Shown piece by piece: positions 10,267 to 21,700 of a stretch of DNA of 64,000 bases (position 1 is the first letter of the stretch; each line of letters starts with the position of its first letter). This stretch comes from Hygrocybe punicea (taxonomy: Eukaryota > Basidiomycota > Agaricomycetes > Agaricales > Hygrophoraceae): positions 6,270,399-6,334,398 of the forward strand of contig OY744466.1 in NCBI GenBank assembly GCA_963556145.1, written 5' to 3'. Under the pieces are notes generated by a model. That model searched no databases. It was not told where the DNA came from and was given only the letters and a program-made list of their open reading frames with translations. The position numbers were made by a program, and so were the translations under genes.

Positions 10267-13200
10267 TTAAGCACAAATCACATTACCATAGTTATTGCTC
10301 TTTTCAATCTCACCCATTTTCATCTTCTGAATTCTTGCAGACCTTCGTGGGTCACTCATGGCTTTGTGGGTTGGATTAGGTTTATGCCCAAGTTCATGAG
10401 CCACAGACAATCCTCTGCTTCTCCTCTCATCTGCTGTTCCATCTTCTGATCCAAACAAACTTTTCATTCGTCCCCCATCTTCTGATCCAAACCAACTTGT
10501 CATTGGCCCATCATCTTGTGATTCCAATGGACCATGTTCTGGCATCCATGGCAGTGGTGTTGAGCTCATAACAAAGTGTGACAACCCACCATCTGACTGG
10601 TTTCGTTCTGAATCTGTGTTCGTTCCAGAAGATATGGCCTTTGGTTTTTTGACCCGTTTGCCACGTGCTCTGGTCATTGCCAGTCTCTTCTGTTCCCGTT
10701 TGTCTCGATGCCTTACTCTCGTGGTCACATTTGCTGGGATGCCTTGATGCTCCTCTGCAAGACGTGCTTCAATCATCATCGCTGATGCCTTCACTTTCAT
10801 CGATGGCCGTGGTTGGTTTTTTCTTGGTGGGCCAATTTTTCGAAGTCGATAGTAGACTGGATTAGTCAGAAATTGAATGGATCCCTGTTTCGTGCTCCAG
10901 ATTTTACCAGGTCCTTTCAATGTGCAGGGCAATGAGAGGGGAAGACACTGAAGCCTGTCAAAGATGATATGCAGTGCCCGATCCAGATCTTTTTTAGCTC
11001 CCACAGTCATTATCTCCACAACTTCAGCATATTTCTGTAGGTAACCTCTCTTCACAAAAGGTAACCAGACTGAATTCGGCCGGAATACCTTTCCCTGTTC
11101 AGGGAAAAACACTTTGACCATATCACGAAGGCTTCTGGTACGTCGCCCATGAACAGGTCCCTCCAGGTTGTGGCTGGACGGTAGGAAAGTGCGGTGTTCC
11201 AACAACCCCATTAATGCTCTCAGACTCCATGTGCCCATGGCTTCTTCAAGTGTGTTTGGATGAGGCAGAGGTCCTTGAAGTGTTGTTCCATTGACAGTCA
11301 GCCACATGTCAACCGTAAACTGGATAAACAGTGAACTGGCTCTTCGATGACTGGCCCACATTTCATCCCAAAACCACTCCATCATAAGCAATTCCGGTTG
11401 TGTGGCCATGGTGGACACAACATCAGTCCATGGTGGAGAATCGCCAAGAGGGTACAAGGAATTTGGACAAGAGGTTTCTGGCTGTGTCAGTTGTTTGGGC
11501 TTGTGTTTTGCATGTTTCATGGCTGTTATGACTTCCTGACAGTCAACCTTTTCTAGAACCGTTACAACTCCTGTTGAAAGGTTTAGGTCATGTAGAAAGA
11601 ACATGCCAAACCGTTCGATTGTTGGTCCAAACTGGACATCCACCATCGCATTTCGTAGGAAACTGAAGGTGGGTTTGGGGGTGATGACAATGTGTCGAAT
11701 CAAATGCATGATCAAAGCAGTGTGAAGCTTGTAGTTTCGTGTCGGTTGTTTAAAGAGCATCACTTGTAGGTTCTTCAATTCCAGAAGCCGACGAGACAAG
11801 AAGTTAAGGAATGTGCTTGACTTCACCCAGAGTATGGGTTCATGCTGAAGGTATTCCTGCATCTTGTTCACATACAAGCTTCATTATTATTTGGTTATTT
11901 TGATTCCTCATGGTTGACACACACACCTTTTTAGGAGCATTCAACATCGCTAACTTGATTGCAGCTCCACTCCCACGTATCTCCTCTCGAACTCCATAAG
12001 ACTTTGTTGTGGCTCCCATGAACAAGCCATGGTATCTTTTGATGCATTCCAGAAAGTTTCGATTCACATCGTGGGCATCAGAATCCTCACAGAAATAATT
12101 ATCACCTCCAGGACGACGGATGATCTCAAAGCAGAGATTGTAAGTTGACCGAAAAATCAGCTGCACAGCAGCAGCACGTGCTAGGGTCATTTCACTCTGC
12201 ATTCCACCATAGTTTCGCAGTGTATTGAGGTGGTGAATGTTGCCAGCCTTCATACCTGCAGCTGCATATGAAGCATTGGTTTTATCCAATCTCCACAGTC
12301 CAATGAGTGGTTCCTGGCTATCAGGGTCAGGGTGGAAGCCCATGCCTAGGTCCATGAACAGTTGTCCATGCTGCCTATCCATCATGTACTCCCAATCCAT
12401 GCTTGGATAATTTTTGCAAAGTAACTGGTAAGGCGTTCCATGGTCACCAACAATGACAGTTGTCGACCGTTTGATTCCTCGGATATCTGCAACAAAAAAG
12501 AATGACCCAAACATATCGTATTTGTTTGGGTTTTGTTTGATGATTGCCCGCATCCTTTTCTGCATCTCTGTTAGCTTGGTCGAATCAATGCTTGTCGTCT
12601 TGGTGAGTGGGTATTGTTTTCCAGTCGATTTCCATCTCCACTCCTCCATCGTGTAATCCACATATGGCAAGGTGGCTGTATTTGCACAGTGGAGTATGCC
12701 TGGGTATACGATTTCTGTTAACCAATAAGATTGTATCTCCACTGGCACCAAAGTAGCCCATTTGCCAGTCAAGTGACTTCTGTGTTTCATCCTCGGCCAG
12801 AACACCGAGATGTTGCAGCTACCAGCTCCTTCACCAATCTTGGCAAAGTGTGAATGTGGAATGCAGCTTAGTGGACTTCGAGTAGTGAACCATTCACTTC
12901 GGCCACCAGACTCCTTGTCTTCTTCAGACTGTGGCATCAACAGTTCCACGTAGACATGGTTGTTTTTGTGAACTGGTGGAAACCTGCCATGGTAAGGAAG
13001 GACATGCACCAGCAGCTGTGTTTGGACTTTGAGGTTGTGAGTCACCCAGATGATGCTGTCGATATCTATTGATAAGTGCACTTCCTCTGGTGTCAGACGA
13101 TATGTATCCTTTTCCAGGTCCACATGGATGTAATTGTGATCCGACGTGGTTCCTTGGAGAAACACCTGATGACTGTTAGGAGATCCTACTTCTCCTGCCT

Positions 13201-13709
13201 CCAGAAGCATGTTTGACATTCCGAGGATACATCTGTCTCCGCCATTCTCTACATCCAAGTCCGAGTCATCGTCTATTGACTGCGGTCCAATGATGCCCAC
13301 AGGTAGGAGATGTTCCCTGACACAGTTAGGGTGACCCTTGTTAAACATCAGTGCAAAACTTCGTTCCAGGCGGTAACCGTAGTCTTTGAAAATCTCCCAT
13401 GGAGACCGTTTCGTGGGCAGAGGATCCCAACTTGTTGGGTATGCTTCAATGCCACTACTTTGTTGTAGCCACCGCATGTCCTGGAGACTAGGTCCACCAA
13501 AGTAGTCGTCGAAATCCTTATTAGGTGGCAAGCCGTGAAAACATTGGGGTGGTAACGAAATAATTGCACCACCTGCAATGGGAGCCCTTGGTTTCATGTG
13601 TTCCCGATTTCGTGCATTCTTCATATTTTGAAAGGCTCGTAAACGTTTTGGCAATGTTTTCAGGATGGTTTTCTCCATTGAAGAGTCATGCCCACTGTTA
13701 GATGATGAC

Positions 13710-13741
<32 letters not shown>

Positions 13742-14739
13742 CGCTGATGATGCTGATGATGCTGATGATTTCAATAGTTTTGATCGATTTGATGAATGGT
13801 TCATGGTTATTCGTTTCTGCCTTTTCCCTTGGGACTGCAGGAAGGCCTCCTTGCATTGTGGGCACCTATCCCTAACCCTGACAAGGGTTACCTCTATAGA
13901 GTCACACTCGGCATGGAATGCATTTCCATTGGTGATTGCATTACAGGCAGCTTCATCGGGGAGTCTATCCCAGACTCCAACTGCTTCATGTTCATGTTCT
14001 GTCAAGGAAATATGTCTCCAGGTTTGGTATGAAACAAAGAGACCTTCCCGAATAATGGTTAGCAACCGTAATCGTGTGTTGTGGGCACATTCAATATTAG
14101 GCATCACAATCTGGTGTAGAGTGTCGAAACAGTGGCCCTGCACAGAAAACATCATGATTTCTGCACAAACTGTTGCACCACAGTCATATCCATTCTGAAT
14201 GCATAACTTGAATTAGGTAATATGTCCACATGATTATTACTGCTATGACCACTCACCTGAAGCCAGTCAAATCCAGACTTGATCACTGACTGGGAAGAGG
14301 TTACCATCCAGCCAAATAACCTAGCCACCATGTTCCAAAGTTTAGGCCCATTCCATGATTCCCAGCGGATCTCAGAACTGGGTCCCACTCGACCAATATT
14401 TCGGCCTAATATGTGTGCTCTTTTGGAGGAGTAGTCGAAAATCACAAGAAAATAGTGATTAACTTCCAATACAGGGAGCAAGACAGGTTTCAGGTCAATT
14501 GGACCTTCGGGAATCAAGAGTCGTCGTCTTGAATGATGAAATTCCATTTCTGTCGGTTCTGTCCGATCACAAAAGTGACGAATGGTTATGAAGTCAATGA
14601 AGTAAACATTGGCTGCGTGGTGAATTTTGAGCCAGTGTCGGAGCAACACATAATCCATCAAAGCACCACCAAGCCATTGTTTAGGGCTCAACGTGTTCAA
14701 CTCTTGAGGTACACTATCCCAAGTGTAAGGATCACCCAT
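10267..14739 (-). CDS. Large protein with N-terminal Ulp1/C48-type cysteine protease domain
   Basis: Three exons join in phase: 14739-14257, 14194-11927 and 11856-10267, with introns of 62 and 70 nt and GT-AG ends, giving about 1446 residues. Removing the first intron joins DWLQ to NGYDCGATVC, the Gln/Cys signature of Ulp1/SENP peptidases, with Cys near residue 166. The His is in VNHYFLVIF, near residue 95. The usual Asp about 20 residues later is not clear (the segment reads HILGRN), so activity is uncertain. A Cys pair RCPQC, a poly-Ser stretch (13690-13770), a long domain of unknown function and a basic C-terminal tail follow. Ulp1-like domains cleave SUMO-type conjugates, but in fungi they are also carried by repeated, transposon-related genes, and the tail could fit either. 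An upstream exon may exist (see 14784-15323). Confidence 0.75.
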
Positions 14740-14783
14740 AATGAGATCTTGGTTTGGTATCAGTTATAAAAGTCTCAATCAGG

Positions 14784-15323
14784 TCACTGTGCTTTATTGC
14801 CAGAGATGGTTAATTTCTCACCGATTTTGTGCTGCTCATCATCAGAAATGGCTGAACTCAAGGTTGATTCGGCTTCCACAGCATTAAGATTTGCAACTGT
14901 CGAAGGTGCATATTCTTCACTATCAGTTGGCATTGCACCATCTGCACTGGAACCAGTAGATGATGTCCATGACATTTGGGATGACTCAGGACTGGGAGTT
15001 GCAGGTGGACTAGGTGTTTTATTGGTATTGAGGGCATCCGCAAGCACTGTGGTCCAGGGATTATCTTCCTCGGCATCCGAGTTGTTTGAGTGGTCAAAGT
15101 TAATGACACCATCATTCTTAGTAAACAAGATTACAAAAAGATACAAATTTAATGAATATCCCATTTTGCTCACCAGAGGTGTTAGATCTGATCTCTTATT
15201 ATTGGTCGTAACCTGATAGAGAAGTTGGGTCCAAGGGTCCTCCTGGCTATCCAAAGATGATAGAGTAGGTGATTGTGGTTCATCCATAGTATCACAATGC
15301 TTAATAGTAGGAGACAGATCCAT
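14784..15323 (-). CDS. Ser/Thr/acidic-rich open frame, possible 5' part of the Ulp1 gene
   Basis: A 179-codon frame starts MDLSPTIKHCDTMDEPQSPT. It is rich in Ser, Thr, Pro, Asp and Glu and has no recognised domain. A GTGAGC...CTAAG stretch at about 15117-15173 looks like an intron inside it. It ends 45 nt before the Met of the Ulp1-type frame on the same strand. A splice joining the two in frame was not found, so it may be a separate small disordered protein or an N-terminal extension. It is divergent from the BAH-PHD gene, whose ATG lies 131 bases away. Confidence 0.4.
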   Translation of the reverse strand: MDLSPTIKHCDTMDEPQSPTLSSLDSQEDPWTQLLYQVTTNNKRSDLTPLVSKMGYSLNLYLFVILFTKNDGVINFDHSNNSDAEEDNPWTTVLADALNTNKTPSPPATPSPESSQMSWTSSTGSSADGAMPTDSEEYAPSTVANLNAVEAESTLSSAISDDEQHKIGEKLTISGNKAQ

Positions 15324-15453
15324 AGTTTGGTTTGATTTTAAGTTTGATTTATTTGTTTGGACTGATGAAATCTGTTAGCCGTCGGCACTTTGTTCGGGTG
15401 CCTGACTTGACAATATATATAATACTGTCAAGCTTCTCATCTATTTGTGGAAA
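15324..15453. promoter_or_regulatory. Shared intergenic region between divergent genes
   Basis: Only about 130 bases separate the minus-strand open frame (start 15323) from the BAH-PHD ATG (15454). A TATA-like ACAATATATATAATACTG lies around 15409-15427, a plausible distance upstream of the plus-strand start. Bidirectional use is inferred. Confidence 0.4.
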
Positions 15454-16758
15454 ATGTCTTCTGGTTCCCATAGACGGCGGAATTTGCAGAAGCCAAGGAG
15501 ACCACTATCTGAGGCTCAGTGGAACAAGATGAATCCTGTGAATGAAGCAATCAGTGAGCACCTATGCAGGACCTTTCTGGATCATATTTGGTGATTATTC
15601 ACTGTTGAATGATAAGTTGTTAGGGGCCTGGATCTCCAGCATACTTTTCACCTAGGAGACACGTTTGTGGCCAATATCTCTTTCTTCCGGTGATCATACA
15701 CTAAATGGCTGACTCAGTGTAGCAATTGTACCTCCTACACGATACCAAGGCAAAAAAAGGGGAGATGGTTTCCTACGTGCAGATGCTTACTGGCATGGGG
15801 AGATCCTTGAATTACGTAAAGTTCAACACTCATCCACCATTGTCAGTCACCGTCCCCTTTCAGTAAAATGTCGAATGTGGCATAACTAATGTTTGGTTAG
15901 GTCTGGGGTAAAATCAAGTGGTTTTGGCGGAAAGAGGATCTGGTTGGCGATGGTCATGGGCTGAAGTTGAGTCATGCTCAGATTCATGCCTTGTGGGTTC
16001 TGTTTTATTTAATAGTTGCCAGTTCCATCACCAACTTATTATCTTATTACTTATAGACAGCTTGAGCATATTGGTGCCCTGGAGTTGTTAAAGGGTGATA
16101 TCTGCAACTATGTTGATGTCGACTCATTTGAATGTCAGTCTTGATTCAATCCATTGATGTGGCTTATTTGGACTTAGGGTATCTGCTTTACTAGCTCCTG
16201 TCACACTGCCAAAATTTGATGAGAGTAAGGTTAATCAACCTTTCTTTCCTCCTGATCGGTATTTCTGGCGGTTTGATTTGGTGACAAAACCTAGTGTAAC
16301 CATCCAAGTTGGTGTCTTAAATTGACAGTACAGAATGCACTATTGCTTACACAGCTTAATCTTGTCAGGACAGGGCGACATTCTGCCAATGCAAACAATT
16401 CTATGGTCCAAATGATATGCAACGGTGGTGTTCAACCTGCGAAGACTGGTTCCATATCCAATGCTGTTTGGCTGAAGAAAGAAATTGGACCTTCACAGAA
16501 GTGACTGGAATAGAGATGGCCAATATTCAGAATGACGATGCACAACTCATCCGTGCATGCAGATCTCCCATTGAGAGAGGTGGACAAAGTGGTCCTGTGG
16601 GTTATGGCAAGGCTGTGCTCAACGCACGGAAACTTGTATCTCGACCAGCTACTAATAGGCAGGATTTACACAAGTACCTTGGTGCTGGATTTCTTGAAAA
16701 GCTCCATGATGAGGAGTTCAGATATTACAGGTGTCCACGTTGTTCATATTGCCTTTAA
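15454..16758 (+). CDS. BAH domain plus PHD finger chromatin-reader protein
   Basis: The gene is split into at least six short exons. The first (ATG 15454) reads MSSGSHRRRNLQKPRRPLSE. The next exons read as a BAH domain: HLGDTF, then ADAYWHGEILELR, then (after an AG at 15900) VWGKIKWFWRKEDL, then LEHIGALELLKGDICNYVDV, then PPDRYFWRFDL. The order and the aromatic-rich cores match BAH domains, as in DNA-methyltransferase, ORC1 and RSC-type proteins. After an intron ending near 16369 comes a PHD finger: CQC, WCSTC, WFHIQC, and finally RCPRC just before the stop, giving the C4HC3 ligand set. Such proteins read histone tails in the nucleus. The second exon's frame is uncertain (two readings possible around 15620-15695). 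No catalytic domain is seen. Confidence 0.7.
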
Positions 16759-17062
16759 TATATAATGATTCGTGTCTGATGCTCTTATAACTCTCAATAA
16801 TTGGCATTTGGCAACAACTTTGTATTTAGGACACTGACACAGGAGACGGTTGAGGATTTTTTGCAAGCAAATATTATGAAGATATCCAGTCAAATTTTGA
16901 AATTGTTTGTGTTGTTATCTTACCTGTGAAAATATTCCAACAAATGATTTTATCTAAGAGCAGTATTTGTACAGACAATAGTGCACTCAGAAAACAAAAT
17001 TATTCAGGCTTTTATTGTTTTTATTATTTATTATTGTGTACATGTATTCAGAAAGGATTATT

Positions 17063-17491
17063 CTATTTGGCTCCCCAGGTGCACCATTCTTCCCACCCCT
17101 TGCCTTATAAGGTGTTAGCTATGTAAAATAATTTTGACTAATCCATTTTAACTCAAGTTCTACTGGTGATAAAATGACTGAAAAATTATCTCTATGCAGT
17201 ATGAAGACTAAGACATTCAAAAACTAATTCTTACCAAATTCTGTTTAGTTGGTGTTTAGATATAGACATCAATTCCAGATAAGTTCTTTATTTCCAAGCA
17301 ACTATTCAATCAAAGCAAAGCATGATTTTTCTATGAACACCTAGACGTGTAACCTTACTCATCTGAGATTTTCTATGATTTTATCACCAACAGGCCTTTA
17401 ATTAAAACTGATTCATTGGATGTATTTCACTTAGCTACCACTATATAAGGTAAGGGGCGTGTGGGAAGTTAGGTGCAGGGGTGCCAAATAG
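17063..17491. mobile_element. Inner MITE-like element (~430 bp)
   Basis: The arms of about 58 bases are inverted copies: CTATTTGGCTCCCCAGGTGC ... CTTATAAGGTGTTAGCT on the left, and AGCTACCACTATATAAGG ... GGGGTGCCAAATAG on the right. It is AT-rich and has no coding capacity. It lies within the larger inverted-repeat element. Confidence 0.6.
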
Positions 17492-17624
17492 AACTACCCA
17501 GAAAGAAAAGAGAGGATGATTTCTGGATCAATATCTGTGGATTTATTGTGAGGGCAGAATTTTAGACTATTTGGTCACCAGATAATCTGCCTGAATTATC
17601 TTGAAACCAAATATTACAGTATTC

Positions 17625-17989
17625 AATGGCTCCTTTGAACACAAAAAATTAACTAAAATGCCACAAGTAGCCAACTATCTTGAACAAAATCTGAGCAGAC
17701 CAGAAGTTGCTCATATATTTAAAGATGTCTCATACCAATTTTCCAAGAAATCTGTTAATATTTGAATGTTTTATGATCAACACATTAGTGTTCAAGGAGT
17801 GATCAAATTTCTCTCTGCTTTGTGAATATTCAGTTTCTAATTTTATTGGTGGTTCTGAATAAAAATAAATGTCCAGATAGGTTCAGATGATGCACTGTAG
17901 GAATTAGAATCCTTTTTAGCAGTAGAAATCAGTACAGAATCAATTCTATTAGGGTGTTCAAAGGACTGGTAGTGTTCAAAGGAGCCATT
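17625..17989. mobile_element. Small MITE-like element (~365 bp)
   Basis: Perfect 18-base terminal inverted repeats AATGGCTCCTTTGAACAC / GTGTTCAAAGGAGCCATT. Ten bases further on, the sequence ATGGCTCCATTTACTGATAT begins, which resembles the same terminus and is shared with 9389. Confidence 0.6.
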
Positions 17990-17998
17990 TAACACTGT

Positions 17999-18033
17999 AT
18001 GGCTCCATTTACTGATATGTATATCAAAACACT
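17999..18033. repeat. Second copy of the 35-bp element-end sequence
   Basis: Matches 9389-9423 (ATGGCTCCATTTACTGATAT onward) with one or two changes near the end. It marks either a related element end or a duplicated junction. Confidence 0.55.
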
Positions 18034-18260
18034 AGTCCCAAAATTTTTAAAGATAACCCTGACAATAAGATCCACCGATATCCGTGCAGAAATCCTAAAA
18101 TTTGTGTCATTTTCTCTTTTCTGACACACTAATCAGTCTCCCATAGTTTTTTGGTGTCCGGAATATTTTCGCAGGTAAGATAACAACACAAATAGTTTCA
18201 AAATTTAGATATCTGCATAATATTTGCTTGCAAAAAATCCCCATCCGCCTCCTGTCTGAG

Positions 18261-18703
18261 CAGTTGGCAGAAACAACAGGACACTGGTTTGGTGTATGGA
18301 AAACATGGCAAAAGCACCCAATGTAGCCCTCTGAGTGCAGGCATTGTACTGTAGGCCAAGACATTCAGCATTCCAGTGCATGTTATGTCAGTTCAGCGAA
18401 TACTGGCCCAGTATTCACATACAGTGTATGTGATCATTGGAATCAAATTGACAAGAAGAAAAATGCAATACAAGTGCATGCGCCACCGACTGCTAATATT
18501 GCCTTAATTGCATGGTATAAAACTTTGTCTGCCAACCTGTAGTGTACGTCACTTCACCTCCACAGGACATGAGAACAAATTTAGGTTATAATCATTGCTG
18601 CTGTCCACAATACAACTGCATCAGGTTCAGACACCCCCGACAGACCTACATGGCAACCTAGCATATTGTTTCAACAACACAATACATGTCATGATATTTA
18701 TTA
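18261..18703. other. Spacer without a supported gene
   Basis: Short open frames only and no repeat recognised. The stretch lies 3' of the minus-strand JmjC gene and may include its 3' untranslated region. Confidence 0.35.
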
Positions 18704-21700
18704 CTATGTCTGGGATGCCTTTTGTGCTACAATCTGATCAAACACGACGTCTGGGTCGCCTTTTACATTCACGGAGAGAGTTTGCTGTGAGGGTTTTAGC
18801 CAACCTTGCGAGCTCATCCCGATACCACACTTACCTTGAATGTCAGCTCTTGTGCGGTGAGATCCACCAATTGATGGGGGAGCGACTGGTACTGGTACCC
18901 CTGGACCAGCTGCTGGACCAGCTGTAGATTGCGAAGGACCAGCTGTAGATTGCGGAGGACCAGCTGTAGATTGCGATGGACCAGCTGTAGATTGTGAAGG
19001 ACCAGCTGTAGATTGCGAGGGATTGGGCTCGATCGCGCTGAATTCCATACCGTAACCAGGCTCGCTGGCGAGAACTGTACCCACAACATCTTTGCCATCA
19101 CCGTCGTCCAGTAAGTCGATATGTGAACGTTGTTTGGGGCCCGACGTATCCAGGTAAATTGGGTGGGGTGGGAAGTCAATCTTTTCCTCCAGAATTACGC
19201 TGTGTGGTTCATTTCGACGTCGGATCTGAAATTCGGGACCCGTCCAGTGAAATTGATTCGACGGCTTCTTCAGGAGTTCATCCAGCTTCATCACCAAGTC
19301 GGGCCAATCTCCTTCAAAGTGACGCCGAGTTGAAGACTCGAAAGCTTTCGCATTGCAACACTTGGAATTTTTGGCAATCTCATGCCTATCCCACTTATAC
19401 CCCACAACAGCGGAAGCGAAATCCAACAGGGACCGCTGAAAGACGTAAAAGCTGCTGACCCAAAATTTGTCCATCAACACAACAAACGAGTTTGCAAACC
19501 ATGACTGGAACCGGCGATATTTCGTTCGCACCTGATTTTGTTCCTGGATTACCAGCAGAGGTTTTGTTTTGTGGTAGTAGCATGGGTTGAGGAGTTCACC
19601 AAACTCGATGAGATTCCCGACGAGAAGGACCTCTATCAGGCCTTGACTGGTCAAAATGTTGGGGATGTGGGATTTGGTGAAGGATGTAGCTGCCCACATT
19701 GAAAGACACATGAATAGAACATATATGTGCAAATTGGAAGTCAACATTACCAGATGTTTCCCGTTCGTTCATGACGTGGTCAATCCACATGGTGAGCAGC
19801 CTCCGCAACAATTTGAGGGTTTGGTCATTGCTACCCTCGTGGCTCATGACCTCATTGTTGAGCACGAAGGTATGGATGACGCCATAACAAGAATCAGCAA
19901 TGGTTGATGACGCCAAAAAATTGTAACCATCAAGGACCGTATCCTGTAAGCGCAGGATATGATGTGGAGTGGATGGGCGCAAGTATCTGGAGGCGTTGTG
20001 AGTTCTGGTTGGATCAAATTGATGGTAATGTTACTGACAGCACAGAGCCTTCGGACAGCAGCAGCCCCTCTGCATCCCAATGTCCCAAAGTGCTGCCTTG
20101 GCCTTGAGTCTGTACCCAGTTATCAGGGTATGCCGTCCGTGAACTGAAATCTCCATCTAGGTTCCCTTCCGTGGCATTGTTTCTTGCCCCCATGAGAACC
20201 CAGTACGCTATACCTGTCCTGACTATCGCCACTTTTGCAGAACTACCGGCCACAAAATGCCAGGATGCAGCAAATTTCGTCGCAGCATTTCCCCAAGCAC
20301 CATTTTGAATCAAGCCATTGGAGCCGAGGAACCCAGGTTGGCCCCAAGTTTCACGCCGGGCAACTTCACTTGATGCAAAGTCACTAGCGAGCCATGCATC
20401 AGATATAAATGTTGCTATGTTTTGATGCTATCGCCATTGTATGCTCACCGGAACTTCGGCGGAAGATCGTGGCTGGTGTGGCCGACGGGGAAATTTTTGA
20501 GGTTCATGACCTCTGCTCTAGAAGGGTCTATGGATGCAAGATAGATTTGCTCCAGGGTCCCAGACGTCTTCGTGTTGTTGGGAACTTGGCCAGCTGTGGA
20601 TGAATAGGTTCAACTTCTCGAAAGGACAACGATATCAGATTCATTACCCTCCATCGGCCGCACCGTAGTCAAAGAACCCAAGTGCTCCAGACCCTCTCTA
20701 TCAAAGGCAAACGTCTCAATTGGGGCATTCAGAAGCAAAATGTGACGCCGGCGGAATATTTGTTGTATCGCAGACGACGACATGGCCTTGAATTTTTCCC
20801 AATTGACCACAAACACCGTCGATGTGTTGGGCTGATATTCTTCTACCCGGGCACTTGGAAGTCTGTGTACGGGCATGTTGTTGACATATCGAGCCTCGAC
20901 TTGGTCAAATAATTGACGTAGGAATTGACATTCAAGCTCAGCCTATTTCAGAATTATCAGTGACTGTTGATGTCAAGTGAGAGTAAGCCTACCGTGGCAG
21001 ATGGTGAAGAATGGACATATTCTATGGGCAAGTTCATGGAATATGCATCATACATCCGGAGGCTACTCCCTACTTCAGATGCCTGTGGAGAAATTGTCAG
21101 GAAGCGTGAACATCAGCGATAACAGTTGTGATACCATTGGCTGATGAGCAATGACCAGATCGTGTTCTATGTCATGATCATCATGATCAGTGACACCTTG
21201 TACGCGTGACTTCTTCGAATCTGGGGGAAGATGAGCCATCACCGGTCCTGCATCCTCTATATTCACATCCCCATCGTCACTCTGATCCGGGCTTCTAGTC
21301 CCATCTCTCTTCCTCTTCATCGAGGCACCGCAAGGCTCATTCACATTGTCACGTACAATATGAAGTGCATCAGATGGAACCTGACTTCCTGGCGTTGGTG
21401 GGATTACATCCTCATTGGGTGCGTGAGTGATCACTTTCCTCTTCATAGGCAAATCATCCACGGAAGGCAATGGTGCGACTCGACCTACGTCGTGCTTTGC
21501 GGGCTCCTTGCTGTGGTACATCCAATGTGATGGAAATTCCTCGATAAGTCGTGGTTGGGTTTGACGGCAATACTTAACGCATGGGGCAGGGACGCCATAT
21601 TCATCTGGATTCGGTTTTGTGCCTGCGGGAAAGACAGGTATGTCCATGAAGTACAGCATCCGAAGGTTCTTGCGATCATAGTAGAATACTTCAGCTTCTT

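Larger units (their letters stand above)
16835..18260. mobile_element. About 1.4-kb element with ~100-bp terminal inverted repeats, containing nested inverted repeats
   Basis: The left arm (16835-16938) and the inverted right arm (18161-18260) share GGATTTTTTGCAAGCAAATA and then TTGTGTTGTTATCTTACCTG, at roughly 85% identity. The outer ends read ACACAGGAGACGG and CAGACAGGAGGCGG. Inside are a second inverted pair (17063-17120 / 17433-17491) and a third (17625-17642 / 17972-17989). There is no open reading frame of note, so it is a non-autonomous element with others inserted in it, or a nested MITE cluster. Confidence 0.7.

Noticed and set aside
13665..14198. Plus-strand frame with a poly-Asp run
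   Set aside because: It is the antisense of the poly-Ser stretch of the Ulp1-type gene.
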